Part shown: one piece after another, positions 20,989-31,619 of the stretch
Position numbering within the stretch: position 1 is the stretch's first letter
Layout: the number at the start of each line of letters is the position of its first letter
Assembly (NCBI GenBank): GCA_030374805.1
Contig: JARGSG010000207.1
Location: 186,001 to 250,000 of the forward strand
Length of the DNA stretch: 64,000 bases
Direction of reading: 5' to 3'
From: Gracilaria gracilis
Taxonomy: Eukaryota > Rhodophyta > Florideophyceae > Gracilariales > Gracilariaceae
Notes under the pieces: generated by a model
What the model was told of the DNA's origin: nothing
Databases searched by the model: none
Seen by the model: the letters and a program-made list of their open reading frames with translations, nothing else
Position numbers and translations under genes: made by a program

Positions 20989-22341
20989 TTATTGAGATGA
21001 CTCAAGATCTTCACAATTATTGGAAGCCGTCACAAGTCTCGCGATCTTCGATACCTTCACTGCGTGCAATTGTTCTAGATGCCGCACAAGCCAAGCTCTA
21101 TCGTTACACCCCTTATCGCATAGGGTGCATATGTATATAAAGCACATGTGCACGGATCTAGAGTGATTCTCCAAGTGCTCCTTACGGCTAAACTTTGAAG
21201 AGCAATACGCGCATTTGTGCATCTTCGTCTTGAAATGGACGGAGTTCTTGTGACGCACCAAGTGGTGTTTCTGTCCGAACGAGCTCCGACACCGGTCACA
21301 CCGATACGGACGAAGACGTTCATGCACGGTGAGTTTGTGCTTCTCCAAATCAAACTTTCGGGTGAAGCGATGAGCGCATATGGCACACTTGTGAGGGCGT
21401 GGGTGCTGCGAATCCACATGCGCCTTGCGATCCTCCCGGCTGTCAAACCCTGCCTTACAAAACCGACAAGGATAGGCTGGTGCAAGCTCTATATCCGTGT
21501 CCTGACTCGTCGTAGTATTGGCTTTCTTCACCGCCCTGGCTGATGAAGGGGGCAACGGCGATCGGGGTGCGTCTCGAAATTGTGGGACTGATGGAGGAGA
21601 AAACGGTGGGACTGACGGAGGAGAAGACGGTGGGGCTGATGGAGGAGAAGACGGTGGGGCTGATGGAGGAGAAGACGGTGGGGCTGATGGAGGAGAGGAC
21701 GGTGGGGCTGATGGAGGAGAAGACGGCGGGGCTGATGGAGGAGAAGGTGGAGAAGAAGGCGGGGCTGATGGAGGAGAAGACGGCGGGGCTGATGGAGGAG
21801 AAGATGGAGGAGAAGACGGTGGGGGCGACGGGATGAGACGGTCCCTGTCCGACGATATGACACTCATTTTGTCTATCGCAAAATGCTCCTCGTAGTGTGA
21901 TTGAAGGGGCATGATGTGGAAAGTCGGAAATGATTGTATGATATCATGACGGTACTCCGGTACTGACGATTCCGTGACCGGCGACGGAGTTGATCTAGGG
22001 GGTACACACTGCGTGAGGTGATGAGAGTGCCAAGGTAGCGGTTGAAGCGGTGCTTGCGAGGTGAAAGAATTGGGAACATCAAGATGTACCGGAGAAGAAC
22101 TGAGGGCGAGAGATTGGTGCGACTGCCTCAGCAACGAATAGGGCGGCGTTGGGGTGATGAGATCAGGGTGGTTCAGAGGCGGAACGATGGACTGGAGAGG
22201 AGGGAGTGTTGTCGGCGCCGTTGTGATGTGTTGAGGTGACGAAAGAAGCTGCGACACAGATGGAAGAGGTTCATCAATAGAACTGGTTGTTACGCGCGGG
22301 CGACGCGGGGTGTTGAAGGCGTGGTTGTAAAGCGGCATCAT
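20989..22341 (-). CDS. C2H2 zinc-finger protein with (SAPPSSPP)n repeats
   Basis: Intact single-exon protein of 450 aa starting MMPLYNHAFNTPR. The first ~160 residues are Pro/Ser/Thr-rich. Residues ~170-255 are a tandem octapeptide array of the type PPSSPPSA, encoded by a 24-bp minisatellite. The C-terminal ~170 residues carry five C2H2 units: CRFC...H, CAIC...H, CDRC...H, CAYC...H and a last CTLC...H unit. Fingers 2 and 3 have the linkers and helices RKFDLEKHKLTVH and GQKHHLVRHKNSVH. It is probably a sequence-specific DNA-binding transcription factor with a disordered regulatory N-terminus. A nearly identical but broken copy lies at 28861-29949 in the opposite orientation, and a diverged paralogue at 26737. 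Confidence 0.9.
   Translation of the reverse strand: MMPLYNHAFNTPRRPRVTTSSIDEPLPSVSQLLSSPQHITTAPTTLPPLQSIVPPLNHPDLITPTPPYSLLRQSHQSLALSSSPVHLDVPNSFTSQAPLQPLPWHSHHLTQCVPPRSTPSPVTESSVPEYRHDIIQSFPTFHIMPLQSHYEEHFAIDKMSVISSDRDRLIPSPPPSSPPSSPPSAPPSSPPSAPPSSPPSPPSAPPSSPPSAPPSSPPSAPPSSPPSAPPSSPPSAPPSSPPSVPPFSPPSVPQFRDAPRSPLPPSSARAVKKANTTTSQDTDIELAPAYPCRFCKAGFDSREDRKAHVDSQHPRPHKCAICAHRFTRKFDLEKHKLTVHERLRPYRCDRCRSSFGQKHHLVRHKNSVHFKTKMHKCAYCSSKFSRKEHLENHSRSVHMCFIYICTLCDKGCNDRAWLVRHLEQLHAVKVSKIARLVTASNNCEDLESSQ
21584..21826. repeat. 24-bp coding minisatellite
   Basis: About ten near-identical 24-bp units (consensus around GATGGAGGAGAAGACGGTGG), some shortened, in frame with the zinc-finger gene. On the coding strand they give SAPPSSPP repeats. 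The pseudogene copy at about 29371-29480 has only about four to five units, so the array is length-variable. Confidence 0.9.
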
Positions 22342-25300
22342 TGTGTCCGTTGGGTAGGAGCAGGAGAGACGTGGCGAATGAACGGATGGAAAGGCGGAAT
22401 AAGGAGAAGTGGAGAGGTTGTGGACGGGGCGAGGGTGAAGGCGGTGAGTGGCGAGGGGTGAGACGGGTTTAAATGGTACCGAAAGATGGATCGCATTGCA
22501 TCAAAGTTACGTCGCGAGTGGACAATTTCAGAAATGTGTACGCGTTTGGAAAAGCGAAACTTTTGCAACGCCAACGAGGTGGCAAAGCCGTTGGCTCACA
22601 CACGCTGTTGCGTGTGCGCGTTTGTATAATGTAGAGCCATAAACAAAAACAAAGTGCAGGATGACAAGGCTCGTGCAAACGCTCAGTTTTGTTCGGTAGC
22701 TCCATGCCCTAACCGGAGGATATGAATCTGTGGACGCGCACACCACAGTGTTCGCACCGTAAGCGCAGATAGAAGCGACAAACGACGCACTTGGGCGGTT
22801 TTATAAAGCCACCGGCAGTTTGTCACCGAATGTGGATTACAGCACTAGCTATGAGCCAAAATGTGTGCTTCAGAAACGAGGCACGCGATGCGAAGACGCA
22901 ACAGCGCGCGGATCGTACTTTAAAAGTTTAAAGTTTAAAGTCCCCCTTCCCCCTCGAGTGTGGATAAAATTGTTCGAACAGTGGTAACTTGCAAGCAACT
23001 CGGCAGCGTTTCGAAGGCAGTGGCGTTTTGCAACAGTAGATACACGTAGTTGGCATGTAAGTTGAGGTACAGTATCACAAAGTCGGCCGAAGATAGATGC
23101 GACGCTTCCTGTTTCAAGTACAAATGCACTTGTTAAAGCTACGGTACAAGTATCTACTCGTCAAGCGCACGCACACGCGTTGAGGCCGTGTAGTGCGGGC
23201 GCAGCGCGTGTGTGGCGCGTGCTCGCAACGCCTTTGCCACGCGTTGCAGTACGGAGAAGCGCAAGCGCGCGTGACGCACGGCGCCGTCCTGCTCGTGCTC
23301 TACGCAGCGGGTGCAGCAGCGCTTTGGCCAGTTTGGGGTGTCAAACGCGTCAAACACAGCAGCTTTATCCCCTTTCCAAGTGCAAACCGTAGGCATACCA
23401 CTTGCTGTTATCATACAAGTTGCACGGTCGCCTGCAGCCGCACACGCGTTTAAAAACAGTTCCTCGCGCTTTGAGCACGCGCACACGTTGACACATCCAA
23501 GTCTTGTTTGGCCCGCACTTCCCCCCTTTGTATGAAGACGTTCGTAACGCTCCGAACAAACGCACTTACATTCGCATTCGCCGCGAAAAAAAAGTTTGCT
23601 TCCGCCTTCTACGTGTACTACCCGTTCCTGTCACCTGTCACCTTGCGCGTTGGCCGCCAGATCGGAAAGTTCTATCTGCGCTTGCGCTCCCAGCAAGCGT
23701 TCATATCTATGATATGCGCGCCTGTCTACCGATAGTGAGCCGCTCTGCCGTGAAAAAGAATTTGTGAACTCGCGCCTTGTCAAATGACAAACATCAAGGC
23801 CTGCGCACGTCGTGGCTAACAGTCCGTTTTATTCTATAAACTAATGTGCACAAGGCCCAAGTCGTTCACCATTGATTCAATTGTCTCTGTTTACAGTAAT
23901 CATAACGCCAGTGCGTTCAGCGTTGTGAGCTGAAAGCACAATAGGAACGACGTGAAGACCACCACTGATCTCCAACAACTCGCAGACAAGCTAGTCTGTC
24001 ATAGCTTTAGCCCAACTGCAAGGGACCCTTTTAAGCAGATAGATACTGTATCTGCTTCTTCGAGAGAATCGAATGAATGACTTGCCCAAATCCATCGAAA
24101 AGGGCCTGTACAAGACGTATGTTCGGATACATCTTATGCAGCAGTTGTAGTGAACGCAATGTAAACTGATACGTGGCGAGAATTACAACAAATTCAGCCG
24201 CATGCGGTCACTTACCAGCATTGCTAAGTTACACCACTACTGCACAAGGTCATGAGCAACTTTGCCGTTACATCCGATAACCGGGTTATCTCTACTTTTT
24301 TTTTTCTAACCTATAGATACAGATATTGAATAAATTGGGATGGAGTTTCTGGCGGAGATCTCGTGGGTACGCCGCACCGGCGAATGCAGATGTCATCATA
24401 TGCTGCGGTTGTAGTACAACCATTGTACGTATTGAATAACCTTAGAACGGGCCTACACCAGAAAAGTCGAGATCCGCGAGCGCGCGCACACAAAGGTATT
24501 GGATCTTTCGACAATGTCCTTAGCCTTACACAAAAGCATTTTAATGTAGAAAGGTAGCGAAAACTGTTACGAGCACCGACTTGATTCTGCTTAACCCAAC
24601 CTGCTTAACAGGCCGCTGAACAAAACACCAAAATCACTCCCTACGACATTGACAGGGAAGCTAATGGAAGGGCACAGTGCTGAGCTATGAATGCGCGGCT
24701 CTCAACATTATCTACAGTGCTTCCTTGTTTGAGACAAAAACGCCTGAGACAGGCGTTCCCTGGAACATCACAGATGTGCTATGGCCCAAGTTTTCCTTCT
24801 CGTCTTGGAAGGCGAAAACTTGTGGAAGTGAAAACGCCTCCGTTCAATAAAACCACATTGCAGCCACACAAAGGCAGAAGTGGGCGGATTTTGTTGTTCC
24901 ACGATGACAAGAATTAGTCAAAGAAGATAGTGACATTGAAGTAAAAAAAATTGAGTCGCATGTAGTGCAAATGGGGGTTTTTGGATGATGACTCATCCGT
25001 GTGACCGAAGATGGTGGGTGGCGCCTTTTCGTCCATCGGATCTCCGCAACTGAAGTTGGAGCGAATACAAGCTCGCGAAAGGGGGAACGCCCAACTTATT
25101 TCGTGGCGATGCGCGTGTTGAACGGCTCACAGCGATACGCAAGCGCAGCTTCGTGTGCACTCGGTGACCCTTACTTGTCACCCGGCTGCATCGCGCATTT
25201 GCGCGTGACGATCTTCTTCAAGGTGCTCTGCCGCACAAAAAGGAGGTCTGTAAGCATATACAGTAGTGAGCTTGTGCGATCCCTCAAGTTGAGTTGCCTC

Positions 25301-25914
25301 AACCGCTTCTTTTTTTCCTGGAAGCAACGCAACTGGTGGAAGAGACGATTTGTCCGTTCCGTGCTCCGGGCTTCTGGTTGGTGTTGTTATTTCTTGCTCG
25401 TCCGTGATTGAATGCACGTCTATCTATCATATTGACGTAGAAACTACGCATACCGTATCATATTCAGCCTATCTATATTTAACCTGTCGAAGCGTATCTG
25501 TTCCACGGAATGGAGATCGGCTCCAGAAAGAACGTGTTCTCCCTCTGCGGGAAATATGCTGGTACGTCTATTAGAGTGTTGCACTACTGTACCTTCAGCC
25601 ACTGCACCTCCTGTTACGAGCAAGGCTGATAACCACTTCCCAGGTTACACTACACGGTCGTGATTCTCGTCTGAACAATCGAAGATGACATGCAGACAGC
25701 GAGACTGAATCCAAATCTCGCAGTCTGGTTTTATCATGTCATCCCTGCATCACGTTCTACTGCAGAATCATTCAAAACTGGCAAGGCGTTCAAACCCAAC
25801 AAAGCCCTTCTTTCATGTGAAGGAACTACGCGGAAAAGGAGGTAGTCGAAGCAAAGGAGCTTCTCTGTAGGCTGAGGACGCATTGTGTTTTCGGCCACAA
25901 GTTGTGGTTTGAGT

Positions 25915-25944
25915 TTGAGTGAGCTCATACCTGAGCTCACTCAA
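25915..25944. repeat. Perfect 13-bp inverted repeat
   Basis: TTGAGTGAGCTCA, then a 4-nt spacer TACC, then TGAGCTCACTCAA; the arms match perfectly. It could form a tight hairpin or be a dyad protein-binding site. No gene is next to it. Confidence 0.95.
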
Positions 25945-26610
25945 GGAGATTCTATGGGTGCCGCTAACACCCTGACCTTGATTACATCACCAGCAGGACT
26001 AAGCCATCTACCAAAGTGTAAGACGAACTCCGCTTCGTTGACGACGGTGAGATATGTCGTGTCTGGTTCGTCGCTCGCATAACCCCGCGTACCGCTATCA
26101 TTTTCGCAGCGGAACAGTATCGCTCCCGCAAAGAATACTTTCTAAGTTGAACAAACCGATTCCTTTGCATGCGTTGATCAACAGGAAGCTTCTGTCGAAG
26201 CAGAGTCTCAGATTTTGAGACCCCCTGTTGTCCGTGTGGCAAGTGTCTGTAAGTTACCTTGTCCTGTGAATCGTGTACCGTGTAAAAAGCCTTTGCTGCC
26301 CGTTTGAGGACATCCTATCGCACGCGCCAATAACTTGTGTAGGAGAGCAAGTGGTGCCAAAAAAAAGCTCCAAAGCAAATACAAACAGCTCACGTCTGGA
26401 GCGTCACGCTCGCTAAAACGTCATTGATGCAGCCGCACGCACGAAAAAACCCAATGTTACGGACAGCAGCCGTGCCGGCGCACAGCAGCCGTGCCGGCGG
26501 ACAACAACTTTTTGAAAAGGTTTGCTCGCGAGCCGCCGCACGGGCGGTAAGTTACCGTTGGTACCAAAGGAATTACAATTGGCCGGATCTGATCAGAGCA
26601 AGCAGTAGGG

Positions 26611-26618
26611 TATAAATA
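26611..26618 (+). promoter_or_regulatory. TATA box of the zinc-finger gene at 26737
   Basis: TATAAATA, 119 bp upstream of the ATG, which leaves room for a short 5' UTR of about 90 nt. This is the clearest consensus TATA box I see next to a gene in the window. Confidence 0.6.
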
Positions 26619-26736
26619 TCGGCGGCATCGGCATCAAATCGTCAACAGTTGCCTCAGCTTTCCACAGCTCCACCCCCCACCACCCCCTCACCACCCCCCC
26701 ACATCGCAGCCGTTCTATCAATCTCATCCACTCAGT

Positions 26737-27438
26737 ATGCCCTTCGACGCGCCTCCACCAGAGCGTGAGCCGCTGCCTTCTCTGCAGAGCCTTCTCGCAA
26801 CACCGCCGCTTTCCTCCACCAACATCCGGCTGCCGCCGGTGAGCATGCTGCTGAAGGCTGCCGACGTGCCAATGGCATCTTCTTCCCGTGCGGGGCCGAG
26901 TGGCGCCCACTCGCTCTCGGCGCAGAAGCAGAACATTGCGCCCAAATCAGCGCGGAAAGCGCCGTGCAGGCGCCATTCCGCTCGGCAGACAGGGCGCAAG
27001 GCCGTCGCCAAACGCTCCTCTGGCACGGTTTCTCGCAGCCGCACGACAGCCAACGTGGAGCCAGCTCCTCTGTTGGGAGCGCACATTGCGCCGAACATCT
27101 CGCTGTATCACTGCTACTTTTGCCCGTCCAAGTTCATGACTCGGGTGGAGAGGAAGGCGCACAACAGGATATCGCACGAGAAACCGCACGGATGTAAGAT
27201 ATGCGGCAACAGTTTCACGCGGCGCTTTGACTTGGAGAAGCATATACTTACTGTGCATCACAAGGTGCGTCCTTATTCGTGTGAAGAATGTGCGAGCACG
27301 TTCGGTCAGAAGCATCACTTGGCGCGGCATGTGCGCGCAGTTCATAACAAGCAGAAGGAATTCTGCTGCCGACGGTGTGGGATTACGTTCGCAAGGAGGG
27401 AGCATCTTTCGAGTCACGCGAAGGTGATGCACCGCTAG
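26737..27438 (+). CDS. C2H2 zinc-finger protein, diverged paralogue
   Basis: 233 aa, single exon, ATG at 26737. The N-terminus is Pro/Ser-rich and starts MPFDAPPPEREPLPSLQSLL. It is followed by a basic Arg/Lys-rich linker and four C2H2 fingers: CYFC...H, CKIC...H, CEEC...H and CRRC...H. Fingers two and three (RRFDLEKHILTVH and GQKHHLARHVRAVH) are clearly related to those of the gene at 20989, including residues in the recognition helices. The two may therefore bind similar DNA. It lacks the SAPPSSPP repeat block and the fifth finger. Probable transcription factor; targets unknown. Confidence 0.88.
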   Translation: MPFDAPPPEREPLPSLQSLLATPPLSSTNIRLPPVSMLLKAADVPMASSSRAGPSGAHSLSAQKQNIAPKSARKAPCRRHSARQTGRKAVAKRSSGTVSRSRTTANVEPAPLLGAHIAPNISLYHCYFCPSKFMTRVERKAHNRISHEKPHGCKICGNSFTRRFDLEKHILTVHHKVRPYSCEECASTFGQKHHLARHVRAVHNKQKEFCCRRCGITFARREHLSSHAKVMHR

Positions 27439-27578
27439 ATTAGTGCGATAGTTTTACATTGAGATATAAAGTATTTCCGAAGCTTGATCTCCTACAGTAC
27501 AGGCCACTGCTGCGACGGCGATGGGCACATCAGTCGCGGCCGGAGCGCAGCGTCGCTGCAAGAGAGCGAGCGCGGAGC

Positions 27579-27580
<2 letters not shown>

Positions 27581-27623
<43 letters not shown>
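27581..27623. repeat. (GGC)n trinucleotide run
   Basis: About 14 uninterrupted GGC units about 140 bp downstream of the zinc-finger gene's stop codon. It is probably non-coding; all frames across it are poly-Ala, poly-Gly or poly-Arg. Confidence 0.95.
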
Positions 27624-27726
27624 TGGCGGTGCACGGCTGGTGTCGGCGGCGGTGTGAGCGGCGGATCGAACGCGCGCACTCGCTGAGCAGCGCCTCGCGG
27701 CCACGCAGCCGGCGGCGCAAGCGGCG

Positions 27727-27784
27727 CACGTGTCGGGCGCACGTGTCGGGCGCACGTGTGGGGTGCACGTGTCGGGCGCACGTT
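27727..27784. promoter_or_regulatory. 13-bp tandem array of CACGTG G-boxes
   Basis: The unit CACGTGTCGGGCG repeats with exact 13-bp spacing: CACGTG at 27727, 27740, 27753 and 27766, then a degenerate CACGTT at 27779. CACGTG is the palindromic core bound by bHLH and bZIP factors. The array lies between two zinc-finger loci, about 290 bp after the stop of one and 1.1 kb before the pseudogene. A regulatory role is inferred. Confidence 0.7.
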
Positions 27785-28860
27785 GCGCGACGAGCGTCAC
27801 TCGCGCTGTAAAATTTGCGCCCATTTTGCGGTCGCGCCGCGCCCCTTCACGGCTGTGATCGCGGCGCGCCGAGGCGCCACTGCGGCGGCGCGGCTCCGCG
27901 CCGCGCTGACGGCACGTGCCGGTTTTGTTTTGCTTTGCCTTGCTTCCCGCCGCTGCGCTGCCAACGTGCCGCTTTTCGGTGGCGGTAGCTCTACAATTAC
28001 CAACGGCTATCTACAAGTTGAGCACAACTTGCAACCACTTTGACGCTCTCTCAAGTTCAGAGTCTCAACACAATTGGTCACCTGCTGCACGCGCCTCAAA
28101 GCCAATTTTGATCTGTCTGTGTTGTGTAGCCACAGCAATCCACCCAAGGTGTAGCTGTAAACCGCTGTCGCCAACGCCAGCCACTGCGTTCAAACACAAT
28201 ACGCCGTATGTTATGATTCCAGCATGGTCCTTTCTCCTCGAGAGCGCACAGATTCACAGCTGGAACGGTGCCAAAACTTTTGGCCCAAAACGCAAGTACG
28301 TTTAACCGCATCATCAACTGCTGGTGCGAGCGCAGTCAAGCTGATTGAAAAATGCTCAATCACCTTGGCTACGCTCGCAAAATATAGAAACTCAATCCCC
28401 GCGAGAGCTGGCGAATCAACGCTGAGCGAACCTTGGCTCACCTGTACTGTAGCTGCAGAATTGTGTAGCTGCTCCTCCACCAACTTTCACCTCATCAGTT
28501 GCGCGCGGCGGCCCCAAGTTGGCGCCCCGAACTGCGCTGTCATTCACCCGCATGTGCGGCGCCTTGTTACGCACCAACGGCAGCAACAAACTCCACTCTT
28601 CTTACCGTTCTGCAAGTAATTTTATCTACAAGCGTAACATTGCCACCAACCTGCCGCTCCACACTTTGCTCGCGCTCGATAAACAACGCTCGCAAACGCA
28701 CTGCCTCCGCAATGTCCATGCGGAGTCCGCATCACACGTCGTAAATCCAGTGGCCTCAACAGCAGTCAACGAGCTGTATCAACTTGAAACTGGATATCAA
28801 GCTTTTGTGTGCTAATCAAATGCACCAGGAAGCTCTTCATTTACGTCAATCTACAACACA

Positions 28861-29949
28861 ATGATGCCGCTTTACAACCACGCCTTCAACACCCCGCGTC
28901 ACCCGCGAGTAACAACCAGTTCTATTAGTGAACCTCTTCCATCTGTGTCGCAGCTTCTTTCGTCACCTCAGCACATCACAATGGCCCCGACAACACTCCC
29001 TCCTCTCCAGTCCTTCGTTCCGCCTCCGAATCCCCCTGATCTCATCACCCCAACGCCGGCCTATACTCTCACTAGGTAGTCTCACCAATCTTTCGCCCTC
29101 AGTTCTTCTCCGGTACATCTTGATGTTCCTAACTCTTTCACCTCGCAAGCACCGCTTCAACCGCTACCTTGACACTCTCATGACCTCACACAGAGTGTCC
29201 CTCCTAGGCCAACTCCGTCGCCAGTCACGGAGGCGTCACTACCGGAGTACCGTCATGATGTCTCACAAACATTTCCGACCCTCCGCATCATGCCCCTTCA
29301 ATCGCAGTACGAGGAACATTTAGCGATGGACAAAATGAGTGTCATATCGTCGGACAGGGACCGTCTCATCCCGTCGCCCCCACCGTCTTCTCCTCCATCA
29401 GCCCCACCGTCTTCTCCTCCGTCAGCCCCACCGTCTTCTCCTCCGTCAGTCCCACCGTTTTCTCCTCCATCAGTCCCACAATTTCGAGACGCACCCCGAT
29501 CGCCTTTGCCCCCTTCATCAGCCAAGGGGGTGAAGGAAGCCAATACTACGACGAGTCAGGACACGGATATAGAGCTTGCACCAGCCTATCCTTGTCGGTT
29601 TTGTAAGGCAGGGTTTGACAGCCGGGAGGATCGCAAGGCGCATGTGGATTCGCAGCACCCTCGCCCTCACAAGTGTGCCATATGCGCTCATCGCTTCACC
29701 CGAAAGTTTGATTTGGAGAAGCACAAACTCACCGTGCATGAACGTCTTCGTCCGTATCGGTGTGACCGGTGTCGGAGCTCGTTCGGACAGAAACACCACT
29801 TGGTGCGTCACAAGAACTCCGTCCATTTCAAGACGAAGATGCACAAATGCGCGTATTGCTCTTCAAAATTCAGTTGCAACGAGCACTTGGAGAACCAATC
29901 CAGATCGGTACACAAGTGCTTCATATTCGTAGGCGCCCTATGTGATTAG
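28861..29949 (+). pseudogene. Inverted pseudogene copy of the SAPPSSPP zinc-finger gene
   Basis: Collinear with the intact gene at 20989-22341 but in opposite orientation. It shares the start MMPLYNHAFNTPR, the DLITPTP region, a shortened repeat block and fingers 1-4 almost unchanged. It stays in one reading frame but is cut by stops: TAG at 29077-29079, TGA at 29170-29172, and TAG at 29947-29949 inside the fifth finger, after which similarity fades. The first zinc-ligand His of finger 4 is also replaced (LENQ for LENH). An internal ATG at 29290 could still give a 219-aa protein with three complete fingers, so a truncated product cannot be excluded. Confidence 0.88.
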
Positions 29950-30542
29950 GGTGCAAGCGACAGTATGACTTATATGAAGAAGTTGCATGTTGCAAACACA
30001 TTGAAGATCTTGATAGTTTGGGGCAGGCGCCAGCACCCGTTCCAAGCTCGAAGTCTCATTGTAACGTTGAAGACCTGTGCTTCTTTAATTGTTCAGGACC
30101 GAGATTGTGCTTAGGACAGGATAAGCGCGTTGCCGGCGACGTCTTGTATGAGAGCTGCAGATTGTGATCAAACCGTAGAGCATACCGCTGTTAGCTTGCA
30201 ACGCGATCCTCTCAAAGACGATAGACTGCAAGCGTTTTGTTGAAGAAGCAAGATTGAGAACATCGCATTGGACACTGGGGCGGCGCAAAGGCATCGCAGG
30301 TACGCGAGCCCAAGCACCGCCCGTGTCGGAAGCGCAAACGCTGGCCGCCCTTCGTCCAGAAACCCTAGTCGCCAGATCTACCGGATCACGTCCCGACTTG
30401 AAGAGTACCAGTACGGCACCTCTACAAAGCAATCGAAGGAGTAGATGACGTTATGGACAAGCACCACTGAACGCGAGGATGGTGAAGAGTTTGAGAGGTG
30501 GCCGACACTGTGAGAATCTGATTAGGGACGGTAAGTGAGCTG
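29950..30542. other. Intergenic between pseudogene and COQ5
   Basis: No gene supported. Frames on both strands are open for about 115 codons near 30085-30432 but have no recognisable domain. The right end should contain the COQ5 promoter. Confidence 0.45.
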
Positions 30543-31484
30543 ATGGCGCTCCGGATCACTGATCCTTGCCGAATTGTGAAGTGTCTGCGCAGACTGCAGA
30601 GAGATCCGCTTCGCTCCTTCAGATACTCGCATTTGAGGGTTGGCGCAAATTCTTGGCACGGCAATATGATCCGACGATCGTTAGCAACTCTCCCCAGTCT
30701 CGCAAAGCGCAGTCCAAAGCGGAACCTTTCCTCAGGAACAGCGGCTAAGAAAGATGACTCAACGACGCATTTCGGCTTTTCCACCATCCCAACCGACGAT
30801 AAGCAAAGTCGCGTCTCGTCCGTGTTCAGCTCCGTTGCGCGGAACTACGACCTCATGAATGATCTCATGTCAGTCGGTATGCACCGCATGTGGAAGCAAC
30901 AGTTTGTTTCGCAGCTCGCGCCGACAGAAAGTATGTCAATCCTTGATTGCGCTGCCGGCACGGGTGATATTGCCCGTCTGATTCGCGCACGAGCGCCTGG
31001 AGCATCGGTAACACTTGCTGATCCAAATACAGATATGCTGAAACAGGCCGAGAAGCGCGGACCTCCGGGACTTGATATCGTCACTGCGGATGCACAGGAT
31101 CTGCCGTTCTCGCCTGCGTCGTTTGATGCATACACCATTTCGTTCGGCATGCGTAATGTTCCTCGTCCCGAGCTTGCCCTCAAGGAGGCATTTCGCGTGC
31201 TCAAGCCGCGTGGACGATTTCTCATGTTGGAGTTTGCAGCGGTGAATGATCCTTTATTACGGCCGTTGTACGACGCATATTCGTTTAACGTCATCCCGCG
31301 CATTGGGGGGTTGGTAGCTCAAGACCGCGACTCATACCAGTACCTTGTGGAATCGATCAGGGCGTTCCCGAGTCAAGACGAATTTGCCAACATGATCAAG
31401 GAATGTGGCTTTCGTCATGTAACTGTAACTGACTACACCTGCGGTATTGCCGCATGTTACTCTGCTTTTAAACCAGCAGAGTAG
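30543..31484 (+). CDS. COQ5, ubiquinone biosynthesis C-methyltransferase
   Basis: 313 aa, single exon. The UbiE/COQ5 family core begins near residue 85: VFSSVARNYDLMNDLMSVGM, then the SAM-binding motif I LDCAAGTGDIARLI, LADPNTDML, DAQDLPF, and the family signature FGMRNVPRPE. It closes with YQYLVESIRAFP. It methylates the demethoxy-ubiquinone ring (C2 position) on the matrix face of the mitochondrial inner membrane, within the CoQ synthome. The N-terminal ~75 residues are rich in Arg, Ser and Leu, as in a mitochondrial presequence. A start at the internal ATG 30666 (MIRRSLATLPSL) would also give a good presequence. Confidence 0.95.
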   Translation: MALRITDPCRIVKCLRRLQRDPLRSFRYSHLRVGANSWHGNMIRRSLATLPSLAKRSPKRNLSSGTAAKKDDSTTHFGFSTIPTDDKQSRVSSVFSSVARNYDLMNDLMSVGMHRMWKQQFVSQLAPTESMSILDCAAGTGDIARLIRARAPGASVTLADPNTDMLKQAEKRGPPGLDIVTADAQDLPFSPASFDAYTISFGMRNVPRPELALKEAFRVLKPRGRFLMLEFAAVNDPLLRPLYDAYSFNVIPRIGGLVAQDRDSYQYLVESIRAFPSQDEFANMIKECGFRHVTVTDYTCGIAACYSAFKPAE

Positions 31485-31619
31485 AAATTCACGCAATCTA
31501 TGTCACTACGACGGAGTATACTCCCAACGTAAAGATTAGTGGTTCGAACGCATAAAGAATAACTCATACAACTTGGTTCGACCTTCTTAAACACGTTGCA
31601 TATACATACGTGGAAACCC

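Larger units (their letters stand above)
22342..26736. other. Gene-free region of 4.4 kb between zinc-finger genes
   Basis: The largest empty stretch in the window. No frame has convincing coding character on either strand. It contains two exact GTAGATAC/GTATCTAC octamers (23036-23043 and 23150-23157), a hairpin AGCAGATA...TATCTGCT near 24035-24057, a T-run near 24296-24305, the strong inverted repeat at 25915, and a 19-bp direct duplication around GCACAGCAGCCGTGCCGGCG near 26460-26500. The right end is the promoter of the gene at 26737, and the left end that of the gene starting at 22341. Confidence 0.5.
27439..28860. other. Spacer with GGC run and G-box array
   Basis: No gene is supported. 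The first half is very GC-rich with a trinucleotide run and a G-box tandem array (listed separately). The second half (about 28000-28860) has open frames in several phases but no recognisable protein. The pseudogene begins at 28861, and its homology to the intact copy starts almost exactly at the start codon. Confidence 0.5.

Noticed and set aside
21584-21826. Regular repeats that might suggest a CRISPR array
   Set aside because: Units are contiguous without spacers and encode in-frame octapeptides; the genome is eukaryotic.
30268-30282. LDTGA motif recalling a retropepsin active site
   Set aside because: No flap, no second motif and no reverse transcriptase nearby; a five-residue match is expected by chance.
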